NCBI GenBank assembly: GCA_963533935.1 | Contig: CAUSQL010000019.1 | Coordinates: 1 to 30,847 of the forward strand | Reading direction: 5' to 3' | DNA: 30,847 bases | Origin: CAUSKK01 sp963533935 | GTDB taxonomy: Bacteria; Pseudomonadota; Gammaproteobacteria; Cardiobacteriales; Cardiobacteriaceae | Part shown: positions 7,324 through 15,016 of the stretch, piece by piece | How positions within the stretch are numbered: position 1 is the stretch's first letter | Layout of the letters: every line of letters starts with the position of its first letter | The notes under the pieces: generated by a model | Told to the model about the DNA's origin: nothing | The model's input: the letters and a program-made list of their open reading frames with translations, nothing else | Databases searched by the model: none | Made by a program: the position numbers and the translations under genes

Positions 7324-8208
7324 TTAATCCAATAGGCCGGCCAGCCGCCAGGCGGCCAGCTCATCGGCGCCGATGGCACAAACGCCCACGCCGCCGCGCT
7401 CGAATTCCAGCCAATCGAAATCACAGTTGGGGAAGGCCAATTCCAAATTGGGCCAGCTGGCACCCACTTCCAGCAGCAGCAGGCCGTTTTCCGTCAGGTA
7501 ATCGCTGGCCTGAAAGAGAATTTTCCGCACCAAATCCAGCCCGTCGGCGCCGGCGAACAGGGCCTGTTCCGGCTCCTTCTGGTATTCCGGCGGCAGGTAG
7601 TCCCGCTCTTCTTCCGCCACGTAGGGTGGATTACACAGAATTAGGTCGAAATTCTGGCCGGCCAGGGCGGCGAAGAGGTTGCTCTGGACAATTTCCACCT
7701 CTTCTTCCAGCTGGAAGCGGCGACGGTTAATTTCCGCCACCGCCAGGGCATCGCTGTTCAGGTCGGCCATAACTACCGCGGCGGCCGGGTTGTGGTACTT
7801 GGCCAGCAGGCCGAGGCAGCCGCTGCCGCAGCACAAATCCAGTATTTGCTCGAAGCGGTCGGGGTTTTTTTCGAGAAATTCCGCCAGCGGCGAGCGGGGA
7901 ATGAGCACGCGCTCGTCCACGTAGAATTCCAGGCCGCCGAAGTAGCAGCTCTTGGTGAGGTAGGCGACGGGAATCCGCTCGTCCACCCGGCGGCGGAAGT
8001 TTTCCGCCAGCAGGGCCTTTTCCGCCTCGCTGAGCCGGGCGCTGAAGTAGCTGGAGTCCAGGTTATAGGGCAGGTGCAGGCTGCCGAGCACTAGGGCCGT
8101 GGCCTCGTCCAGGCCGTTATCGGTGCCATGGCCGTAATAAACGCTGCTCTGGCGCAGCAGGCTGGTGCCGTAGCGAATCCAGTCGAGAATGCTGGTGAAG
8201 TTAGTCAT
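7324..8208 (-). CDS. prmB: Ribosomal protein L3 N5-glutamine methyltransferase
   Basis: The product is a 294-residue SAM-dependent methyltransferase that modifies a Gln of ribosomal protein L3. It has the SAM-binding motif LDLCCGSGCLGLLA, the catalytic NPPY in LILCNPPYVAEEE, and the PrmB/PrmC-type PRSPLAEFLE before the fold. The helical N-terminal part and the ending FDWLEFERGGVGV fit PrmB better than PrmC. The ATG at 8208 is chosen: it has GGGGG just upstream, and the longer frame to 8358 runs into a palindromic repeat. It leads a likely operon with the ubiM-like gene. Confidence 0.9.
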   Translation of the reverse strand: MTNFTSILDWIRYGTSLLRQSSVYYGHGTDNGLDEATALVLGSLHLPYNLDSSYFSARLSEAEKALLAENFRRRVDERIPVAYLTKSCYFGGLEFYVDERVLIPRSPLAEFLEKNPDRFEQILDLCCGSGCLGLLAKYHNPAAAVVMADLNSDALAVAEINRRRFQLEEEVEIVQSNLFAALAGQNFDLILCNPPYVAEEERDYLPPEYQKEPEQALFAGADGLDLVRKILFQASDYLTENGLLLLEVGASWPNLELAFPNCDFDWLEFERGGVGVCAIGADELAAWRLAGLLD

Positions 8209-8250
8209 GGGTCCCCCGGGGGAATGCGGAAAATTAAATTTTACCCGCAA

Positions 8251-8330
8251 TTTACCGACGGACGGGCGCTTCCCCTGTATGTTTATTAAGGCGTTTAAAC
8301 ATACAGGAGAAGCGCCCGTCTGTTTGTAAA
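8251..8330. repeat. Palindromic intergenic element, copy 4
   Basis: This complete 80-bp copy has ends TTTACCGACGGACGGGCGCTT and GCGCCCGTCTGTTTGTAAA. The inner arms are CCCCTGTATGTTTA and TAAACATACAGGAG around a short loop. It sits between divergent prmB and the exported-protein gene at 8406, and could affect transcription of either. Confidence 0.92.
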
Positions 8331-8345
8331 AACGCGGAATTAGCC

Positions 8346-8373
8346 TTGGCAGCGGCAACCCTTGGGCTAAAAT
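8346..8373 (+). promoter_or_regulatory. Candidate sigma-70 promoter for the 8406 gene pair
   Basis: TTGGCA (8346-8351), a 16-bp spacer and TAAAAT (8368-8373) lie just downstream of the palindromic element and about 33 bp before the ATG at 8406. Boxes are close to consensus; no direct support. Confidence 0.55.
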
Positions 8374-8405
8374 AGCTTATCTACAGGCTTCCTCAGGAGA
8401 AAGCG

Positions 8406-9227
8406 ATGAGAAGAATAATTTTTATGGGGCCGCTGTTATTTTTAGCCTTGGCCGCCGCGACCCGGGCCGAAGAGGCGACCCTCAGCAATGGCGGGGAGCT
8501 GCCCCGGCTGGGTGCCAGCAAAACCTCCCGCCCGGCCAGTCTGGTACCAAATATCAAGGACTTCGGCTTTTCCCTGGATTTCTCCCCGGAGCTGGGCCAG
8601 GTGGCCGCCAATTTTCAAAACGGGCTGGAATACACCCCGGCCCTGGAGAGCACCATCATTTACTTTGACAGCAATAGCAAGGCGGCCAGCCAACCCCAGG
8701 CCGGCGGCTATTACCGCAAAATCCTTGGCAAAACCGATAAGAATCAGACGGTGGCCCAGGACTTCTATCAGGATAGCCAGCAGCCGCAAACTTCCCCCTT
8801 CATCGTCCTCGCCGGCAAGGAGAAAATCTTCAGCGGCCGCGGCGTAGATGGCCGGGTCATCGCCTACGACCGGCGCGGCGCCGTTAGCCACATCGCCAAT
8901 TACCACAAGGGCAGCCCGGGCCAGCTGGCGCTGGTGCAGGACGGCAAAATCATCGCCTACCAGTCGCCGCAGAGCCGCCGGCAGACCCTTATCCTCGACG
9001 AACAGGGCCAGCCCAGCGTCCTGCTCGACCCGGAGCAGCAACGCATCTTCTATTTTCACCCCAACGGCCAAGCCATGGCAGTGCTGGACAGCAACGGCCT
9101 GGTGCCGAAGCAGAGCTGGGACCGTAACGGCCAATTGACCGACTTCAATCAGTTGGATAAGGGCGCCACCGCCGCCTGCGAACGGCGCATGAAGGAAGTG
9201 GCCGCCCATTTATCGGCAAATAATTAA
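8406..9227 (+). CDS. Exported single-module protein, unknown function
   Basis: The protein has 273 residues and a signal peptide of about 21 (ending TRAEE). One copy of a module follows, marked by GLEYTPALESTIIYF, GGYYRKILGKTDKNQTVAQD (about residues 99-119) and a run of short YDRRGAV / FHPNGQAM-type repeats, loosely like MORN or YwqK-type repeats. The same module occurs three times in the next protein. An AGGAGA ribosome site precedes the ATG. It probably acts in the periplasm or at the cell surface. The next gene begins 12 bp later, so the pair is likely one transcript with gshB. I do not recognise a named family; the function is unknown. Confidence 0.75.
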   Translation: MRRIIFMGPLLFLALAAATRAEEATLSNGGELPRLGASKTSRPASLVPNIKDFGFSLDFSPELGQVAANFQNGLEYTPALESTIIYFDSNSKAASQPQAGGYYRKILGKTDKNQTVAQDFYQDSQQPQTSPFIVLAGKEKIFSGRGVDGRVIAYDRRGAVSHIANYHKGSPGQLALVQDGKIIAYQSPQSRRQTLILDEQGQPSVLLDPEQQRIFYFHPNGQAMAVLDSNGLVPKQSWDRNGQLTDFNQLDKGATAACERRMKEVAAHLSANN

Positions 9228-9239
9228 CCAAGGAGATTC

Positions 9240-11516
9240 ATGAAAAAAACCATGCTGGCCCTGGCCCTCGCGCTGCTGAGCGCCGACCTGGCCGCCCTAT
9301 CGACCACGAGCTATTACACGGCCACCGCCTTCGACCCGGAACAGCGGGCCACCGTGCCGCGGGTGGAGGATTTGAACTTTAAATTGGAGTTTCCCGCCGA
9401 GCTGGCCCAGGTGGAGGCGAAGAACTTCGACAACGACCTGGACTATGAACCGGCCAGCGAGAAAAAAATTTATTACTTCACCAAAGAGGGGCGCGAACTG
9501 AATGCCCCCGGCCCCTGGCCCTTCCAGCAGCCCAAGCAATTGCTAGGGGCGCTGCTGGGCCAAGGCCTGCCGCGGGTGGCCGCCAGCCCCCAGCCCGGCG
9601 GCTATTACCGGGAAATTCTCGGGAAAACCAGCGACGGCAGCCTGGTGGCCCAGGACTTCTATCAGGACAGCGGCAAGGTGCAAACGGCGCCCTTCCTGCT
9701 GGGCGCCGGCCACGAGGAGGACTTCAGCAGCGACGGCAATAATGGCCGGGTGGTGCGCTTTGGGCCCAACGGTCAGGTCATTGACGTGGGTAACTTTAAG
9801 GACGGACAGCTGCAGGGCTGGCTGCTGCGGGTGGACGACGGGCAATTTATGGAAGCCCATAAGCCGGAGAAAAAGCTGGTGCTGCTCCTGGACCGGGCCG
9901 GCCGGCCACGGGTGTCCATAGACAAAGACCAGGTCATTTACTACTACAGCAACGGCGCCGCCATGCTGCGCATTAAGGGTGAGGAGGAACAGGCCTGGGA
10001 CCGGGACGGCCGAGAAATAGCCACCCAACAGCTGGACCCGCAACTGCTGCGCGAGGCGGTGGGCCGGGTGGATCAGATGTTCAAGCGGGCCAAGCTCGAG
10101 GAGGACGGGGAAGCGGCCGGGGATAAAAGCGAGGAACTGCCGCCGCCGGCCAGCGCGCTAATTAAGGATTTGCCCACGGACCTGCTTAATATTGACCCGC
10201 TGACCTATAAGAACGGCCTGGACTATCAGCCGGCCAGTGAGGAAAAGATTTACTACTTCGCCAAGGACAGTGAACAGGCACTGGCCGGCGCCGACGGCAG
10301 CTATTACTACCGGAAAATCCTCGGTACCACTAAGGACGGCCAGACCGTGGCCCAGGATTTCTACCGCAGCGGGGCGGACGGCGATAAAAAGCCGCAGACG
10401 GCGCCCTTCCTGCTGCGGCCCGGCCACGAGACCGATTTCAGCATCGACTGCATCGCCAGCGGCCCCATGCTCTGGTACGGGGAGGAGGACGGTTCGCCGC
10501 TGGATTCCTATTCCACCTTTAAGGACGGCCGGGCCGTGGGCTGGAGCTTCCAATTCCGCCGTGGCCAGCTGTTCTTCGCCACGGATAACGAGGATAGGGG
10601 CCAGCTGCTGGGCTTCCAGGACAATAGGGTGGCCATTTACATGGATAGGCAGGCCATGACCTATTACTACGAGGACGGCCAACCCATGGCCCTGAGCGAG
10701 GGCGAGAAGGTGCGAGTCTGGGACCGGGAGGGGCGGGAACGCAAGGGCGCCCTGGATTTGGAACTGTTTCGCCGCCGGGTGCAGCTGTTAAAGGAAATTC
10801 TTAACCATCTGCGGGATAACGGTACAGATAAAGCCGAGAGTGAAGGGGCAGAGCTGGAGGAAGGTGCAGAGCCGCGCCAGCTAAGTGATTTCTTCACGGA
10901 AGAATTTCCGCAAAGGGAACCGGCGCCGCCCAGCTATAGCCCCAGCCCCGAGGAAACCATTTACTTCGACGGCCGGGGTCAGCCCAGCGAGCGGCCGGAG
11001 GCGACCGGTTACCGCCGCAAAATCCTCGGTAAAACCAGCGGCGACCAGACCGTGGTGCAGGATTTCTACGGCGACGGCAGCCGCCAGAGCGGCCCCTTCC
11101 TGCTGCAGGCGGGCCAGGAGCGCAATTTCACTGCGGCCAGCGTGGCGGACGGTACGGTGGCCTTCTACGACCGCGGCGGCCAGCTGCAGGCCCTGACCAG
11201 CTACCGGGACGGGCGGCCTAGCGGCTGGCACTATCTGTTTAAGGCGGGCAAGCCCTTTCTCGCCCGCCGCGGCCACGACTATCTGCTATTCAATGAGTCC
11301 GGCCAGGCCACGGCCTATTTCGCCGGCGGCGACCAGCGCTATCACCTCTTTTACCCGGACGGCCGGGAGCAGGCGGAACTGGACTTCAGCGGTCGGCCGC
11401 TGCATTTCTGGGCCGAGGACGGCCGAGAACAGCCGGTCAGCCAGTGGCCCGGCACCTTTAGGGAATCCGTGGTGCAGCCGCTGGTGGACTATTTCAATAA
11501 TCGGGAGGAACCATGA
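9240..11516 (+). CDS. Exported protein with three tandem ~235-residue modules
   Basis: The 758-residue protein has a signal peptide of about 18 residues. Three copies of the module seen in the upstream gene follow, with the key motif near residues 119 (GGYYREILGKT), 354 (YYYRKILGTT) and 588 (GYRRKILGKT), a spacing of 235 and 234. Each copy carries a VAQDFY or VVQDFY motif, a QTAPFLL-type segment, and late YYYxxGxxM-type repeats ending in a WDRDGRE-like motif. Acidic linkers join the copies. AAGGAG lies four bases before the ATG. The stop overlaps the gshB start by four bases. It is a paralogue of the upstream product; the function is unknown. Confidence 0.78.
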   Translation: MKKTMLALALALLSADLAALSTTSYYTATAFDPEQRATVPRVEDLNFKLEFPAELAQVEAKNFDNDLDYEPASEKKIYYFTKEGRELNAPGPWPFQQPKQLLGALLGQGLPRVAASPQPGGYYREILGKTSDGSLVAQDFYQDSGKVQTAPFLLGAGHEEDFSSDGNNGRVVRFGPNGQVIDVGNFKDGQLQGWLLRVDDGQFMEAHKPEKKLVLLLDRAGRPRVSIDKDQVIYYYSNGAAMLRIKGEEEQAWDRDGREIATQQLDPQLLREAVGRVDQMFKRAKLEEDGEAAGDKSEELPPPASALIKDLPTDLLNIDPLTYKNGLDYQPASEEKIYYFAKDSEQALAGADGSYYYRKILGTTKDGQTVAQDFYRSGADGDKKPQTAPFLLRPGHETDFSIDCIASGPMLWYGEEDGSPLDSYSTFKDGRAVGWSFQFRRGQLFFATDNEDRGQLLGFQDNRVAIYMDRQAMTYYYEDGQPMALSEGEKVRVWDREGRERKGALDLELFRRRVQLLKEILNHLRDNGTDKAESEGAELEEGAEPRQLSDFFTEEFPQREPAPPSYSPSPEETIYFDGRGQPSERPEATGYRRKILGKTSGDQTVVQDFYGDGSRQSGPFLLQAGQERNFTAASVADGTVAFYDRGGQLQALTSYRDGRPSGWHYLFKAGKPFLARRGHDYLLFNESGQATAYFAGGDQRYHLFYPDGREQAELDFSGRPLHFWAEDGREQPVSQWPGTFRESVVQPLVDYFNNREEP

Positions 11517-12448
11517 AAATTGCCGTGTTAATGGACGACATTAACCACATCAAACCCTATAAGGACACCACCTTCGCCCTCATGCTCGGCGCCCAGCAGC
11601 GCCATTACCAGCTTTACATCTTCCAGCAGAAGGACTGGTTCGTGCGCGATGGCCAAGTCTTTGCCAATGTGCAGCAGGTGCGGCTGGTGGACCGCAACGA
11701 GCGCTATGTGGAGGTGCTCAACGAGACTTTCCTTAATCTGAATTCCATAGACGTGCTGCTGCAGCGCAAGGACCCGCCCTTTAATCTGGGCTACATCTAC
11801 GACAGCTACATGCTGGAACTGCTGGAGCGGGAGGGGGTACGCATCGTTAATCCGCCGGCGGCCCTGCGCAATGTCAATGAGAAGTTCGCCATCAGCCGGG
11901 TGCCCCAGGCGACGCCGGAAACGCTCATTACCCGTTCCGCCGAGGAAATCCGCGCCTTCGTGGAGAAATACGAAACGGCGGTGCTGAAGCCGCTGGACGG
12001 TATGGGCGGCCGCGGCATCTTCCGCCTCAGCAGCGACGACAAGAACTTTTCTGCCATCATGGAGGCCATGAATCCGGACGGCAACCAGGTGCTGATGGTG
12101 CAGCGCTACCTGGACAAGGTGGTGGAAGGGGATAAGCGCATTCTGATTATTAATGGCCAGCCGGTGGACCACGGACTGGCGCGGCTACCCAAGGAGGGGG
12201 AATTCCGGGCGAATCTGGCCGCCGGCGGCCGGGGCGTGGTGCAGCCGCTGACCGAGCGGGATTACTGGCTGGTGGAGCAGGTGCAGCCGCTCATTGCCGA
12301 GCAGAAGCTGTACCTGGTGGGCCTGGACGTCATCGGCGGCTACATTACGGAAATCAACGTAACCAGCCCCACCTGCCTGCGGGAAATCGAGAAGGCCACG
12401 GGCCAGGACATTGCAGGCCGCTTCTGGGAGGGGCTGGAGAAGAAATAA
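11513..12448 (+). CDS. gshB: Glutathione synthetase
   Basis: The 311-residue ATP-grasp ligase joins gamma-glutamylcysteine and glycine to make glutathione in the cytosol. The N-terminus IAVLMDDINHIKPYKDTTFALML matches the prokaryotic GshB start, with MDxxxxIxxxKDTTFAxM. The ATP-grasp glycine-rich segment is VLKPLDGMGGRGIFRL, and the late segment EINVTSPTCLREIE is typical of the family. Length fits E. coli (316). The ATG overlaps the previous stop as ATGA, so expression is probably coupled to the modular exported protein, an unusual partner. The gshA gene is not in the window. Confidence 0.96.
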   Translation: MKIAVLMDDINHIKPYKDTTFALMLGAQQRHYQLYIFQQKDWFVRDGQVFANVQQVRLVDRNERYVEVLNETFLNLNSIDVLLQRKDPPFNLGYIYDSYMLELLEREGVRIVNPPAALRNVNEKFAISRVPQATPETLITRSAEEIRAFVEKYETAVLKPLDGMGGRGIFRLSSDDKNFSAIMEAMNPDGNQVLMVQRYLDKVVEGDKRILIINGQPVDHGLARLPKEGEFRANLAAGGRGVVQPLTERDYWLVEQVQPLIAEQKLYLVGLDVIGGYITEINVTSPTCLREIEKATGQDIAGRFWEGLEKK

Positions 12449-12453
12449 ACCGG

Positions 12454-12563
12454 CTCTGTTTGTAAAACCATAAAAAACCGCTTTAAACATACAATGGGGC
12501 GCTTCCCCTGCATGTATTTACGCCTTTAATTACATACAGGGAAAGCGCCCGTATGTTTGTAAA
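12454..12563. repeat. Palindromic intergenic element, copy 5, with extra outer end
   Basis: A complete type A palindrome lies at 12483-12563, with arms GGGGCGCTTCCCCTGCATGTA and TACATACAGGGAAAGCGCCC and outer end GTATGTTTGTAAA. A stray outer end CTCTGTTTGTAAAA is at 12454-12467. It lies between gshB and purB. Confidence 0.85.
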
Positions 12564-12564
12564 A

Positions 12565-12651
12565 TCGGGCGCGTGAGCCACAGGCGAACAACCGCCCGTC
12601 CGTTTGTAAAGTCGGGAGCGTGAGCCACAGGCGAACAACCGCCCATTCGGC
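12565..12651. repeat. Type B repeat, two tandem copies
   Basis: TCGGGCGCGTGAGCCACAGG and a near-identical copy begin at 12565 and 12612, a period of 47 bp. Each continues CGAACAACCGCCC. The first ends in GTCCGTTTGTAAA, the same outer motif as the type A elements. Related bodies occur near 623-667 and, inverted, at 29792-29830. Confidence 0.82.
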
Positions 12652-12684
12652 AGCAACAATGATTAATTAGAACCAAGGAATGCA

Positions 12685-14064
12685 ATGGATAACTTACTGG
12701 CACTGAGCCCCCTGGACGGCCGCTATAGCGCGGCCCTGGACGATTTACGGCCCCTATTTTCCGAGTATGGCCTAATCCGCGCGCGGCTGCGGGTGGAAGT
12801 CAGCTGGCTACAGGCCCTGGCCGCCGCCCCGGACATTAAAGAAATCGGCCCCTTCAGTCCAGACACCCAGGCGCAGCTGGAACAGCTTAAGGCCAATTTC
12901 ACCCCAGAGCAGGCCGCCGCGGTTAAGGCCATCGAGCGGGAGACCAACCACGACGTGAAGGCCCTGGAATACTGGCTGCGCCGCGAGGCCTTCATCAATG
13001 CGGCGGGCCCGGCCCTGGCGGAACTAAGTAAGGCCCAGGAATTCTGGCACTTCGCCTGCACCTCCGAGGACATTAATAATCTGAGCCACGGCCTGATGTT
13101 AAGGGATGGTTTGAAGCTAATCGGCGGCGAACTGCGGCAAATTTGCGCGAAATTGCGGGAATTGGCGCACCGCTGGGCGGGCGTGCCGATGATGAGCCGC
13201 ACCCACGGCCAGCCGGCCACCCCCAGCACCCTGGGCAAGGAAATGGCCAACGTGCTGGCGCGGCTGGAACGGCAGCTGGGCCAGCTGGAGCGCCAGGAAA
13301 TTCTCGGCAAGATTAACGGCGCCGTGGGCAACTACAACGCGCACCAGGCCGCCTATCCGGCGGTGGACTGGGAGCGGCTGGCGCGCCAGTTTGTGGAGGG
13401 CCTCGGTTTAACCTTTAATTCCTACACCATTCAGATTGAACCGCACGACTACATGGCGGAAATTTTCCAAAACATTCAACGCATTAACACCATTCTCATC
13501 GACTTTAACCGGGACATCTGGGCCTACATCGCCATCGGCTACTTCCGCCAGCGGGTGAAGGCCGGCGAGGTGGGTTCCTCCACCATGCCGCACAAGGTCA
13601 ATCCCATCGACTTTGAGAACTCCGAGGGCAATTTGGGCCTGGCCAACGGGCTGCTAGCGCACCTGGCGGCGAAGCTGCCCCTGTCCCGCTGGCAGCGGGA
13701 TTTGACCGATAGCACGGTGCTGCGCAATGTGGGCGTGGCCCTGGGCTACGGGCTGCTGGCCTACCGCAGCCATTTGCGGGGGCTGGAGAAGCTGGAGCTG
13801 AACGGGCCGGCGCTCCAGGCGGACTTAGAGCAGAACTGGCCGCTGCTGGCGGAACCTATCCAGACGGTAATGCGCCGCTACGGCGTGGCCAACGGCTACG
13901 AACTATTAAAGGATTTAACCCGGGGCCAGGAGCACATCGGCCAGGAACAGCTGGCCGCCTTCATCGACGGGCTGCCGCTGCCGGCGGAGGCCAAGGCGGC
14001 GCTGCGGGCGCTGCGGCCGGATAACTATCTGGGGCTGGCGGAGAAACTGGCGAAGGACATTTAG
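12685..14064 (+). CDS. purB: Adenylosuccinate lyase
   Basis: The 459-residue enzyme splits adenylosuccinate to AMP and SAICAR to AICAR, both with release of fumarate, in cytosolic purine synthesis. It shows the superfamily signature GSSTMPHKVNPIDFENSEGN, the catalytic-His region RTHGQPATPSTLGKE and the TSEDINNLSH segment. The length equals E. coli PurB (456). AAGGAA lies upstream of the ATG. It stands alone after the repeat cluster; hflD and phoP, its neighbours in E. coli, are absent. Confidence 0.97.
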   Translation: MDNLLALSPLDGRYSAALDDLRPLFSEYGLIRARLRVEVSWLQALAAAPDIKEIGPFSPDTQAQLEQLKANFTPEQAAAVKAIERETNHDVKALEYWLRREAFINAAGPALAELSKAQEFWHFACTSEDINNLSHGLMLRDGLKLIGGELRQICAKLRELAHRWAGVPMMSRTHGQPATPSTLGKEMANVLARLERQLGQLERQEILGKINGAVGNYNAHQAAYPAVDWERLARQFVEGLGLTFNSYTIQIEPHDYMAEIFQNIQRINTILIDFNRDIWAYIAIGYFRQRVKAGEVGSSTMPHKVNPIDFENSEGNLGLANGLLAHLAAKLPLSRWQRDLTDSTVLRNVGVALGYGLLAYRSHLRGLEKLELNGPALQADLEQNWPLLAEPIQTVMRRYGVANGYELLKDLTRGQEHIGQEQLAAFIDGLPLPAEAKAALRALRPDNYLGLAEKLAKDI

Positions 14065-14167
14065 GGCTGGAATTTGCCCGGCCCGGCGGCGGCTTCTGTA
14101 GATACGTTAATGATGGCCGGCGGTGGTCCGCGGCATATTGGGGGCTTTCAACAGTAAGGAAGATGCC

Positions 14168-14811
14168 ATGAGCGAAAATCAAGGAACGGCCAAGCCGAAA
14201 AAGGGCCTGGGCGTACTCTTCAACTGGACCAACCTGGGGGTGATTTTCTGGACCACCATCGTTGGCGGCTTTATCAGTTCGCTGGTGAAATGGGGCTCGG
14301 AGGTGAACATGCCGCCGCGGCCGCCCGGTGAATTGTCGCCCCCCGGCGCCCACATCAACGACTGGGGCAGTACTTCATGTACAACGGCAAGGCCTTCGAC
14401 CAGCATTCCCTCGATTACATCTATCAGGGCAATAACGTGCTGGCCGCCGTAACCATTTACCACTGGCTGTTCAGCTTCGCCTTTACTTTTACCTACGTGC
14501 TGTTTTCCATCTGGTGGCCGCGCATTCGCTGGGGCTGGGGCATCTTCTACGGCCTCATTACCACCGCCTGGGCCCACTGGCTGATGATTCCCCTGCTCGG
14601 CTACCGCTATCCCTCCTACATTCCCGAGAACGCCAACGGCGGCAAAGCGGTAACTGGCTGGGCCTGGAATTTGAACTGGGAGGAGAACCTCAGCGAGATT
14701 ATCGGCCACATCTACTGGTCCTTCTCCATTGAAATCTGCATGATTTCGGTGCTGGCCCTATTTGCCCGGCCGGTGCGCGGCGATTGGGTTAAGCTGAGAG
14801 GGCAACCCTAA
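14168..14811 (+). pseudogene. YagU-family inner-membrane protein, frameshifted
   Basis: Two frames together give a YagU (DUF1440)-like protein. The first part reads from ATG 14168 (AAGGA upstream) through WGSEVNMPPRPPGEL to about 14365. The rest is in another frame up to the stop at 14811, with four hydrophobic segments and the family motif WEENLSEIIGHIYWSFSIEI. One extra G in the GGGG run at 14364-14367 would restore a continuous reading DWGQYFM. The cause may be a real deletion, slippage, or a sequencing error in a G run. In E. coli YagU has been linked to acid resistance. Without correction the first frame gives a truncated 94-residue product. Confidence 0.8.
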
Positions 14812-14844
14812 TTGGTGCGCGAAAAAACTAGCAAATAAATGCTT

Positions 14845-14874
14845 CGCTTCCCTGTGCTGGGGAAGCGTTTTTTT
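14845..14874 (+). terminator. Rho-independent terminator after the YagU-like gene
   Basis: The perfect stem CGCTTCCC / GGGAAGCG, with a seven-base loop, is followed by T7. Confidence 0.92.
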
Positions 14875-14888
14875 ATCCATTTTGGAAC

Positions 14889-14967
14889 TTTACCGACAGA
14901 CGGGCGCTTTAGCTGTTTGTAAATAAACCATTTATACAAACAGCTAAAGCGCCCGTCTGTTTGTAAA
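14889..14967. repeat. Palindromic intergenic element, copy 6, variant arms
   Basis: This 79-bp copy has the usual outer ends (TTTACCGACAGACGGGCGCTT; GCGCCCGTCTGTTTGTAAA), but both inner arms differ from the main form in a matched way: TAGCTGTTTGTA on the left and TACAAACAGCTA on the right. A -35-like TTGTAA at its right end (14961-14966) and TACAAT at 14986-14991 might form a weak prfB promoter with a 19-bp spacer. Confidence 0.92.
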
Positions 14968-15016
14968 TCTCCGGCGGGAAGCACGTACAATTAGCCCTTT
15001 TTCACCGGGAGCAGCC

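Noticed and set aside
8209..8358. Extended N-terminus of prmB
   Set aside because: The added residues are encoded by the palindromic element at 8251-8330, and the ATG at 8208 has a good ribosome site and gives the family length.
8442..9209. A 255-residue minus-strand frame opposite the single-module exported protein
   Set aside because: It has no family motif or ribosome site; the plus frame has a signal peptide and a module conserved in the next gene.
12565..12651. Tandem 47-bp repeats as a CRISPR array
   Set aside because: Only two copies, nearly contiguous and without unique spacers, no cas genes, and related bodies occur singly elsewhere as part of the palindromic elements.
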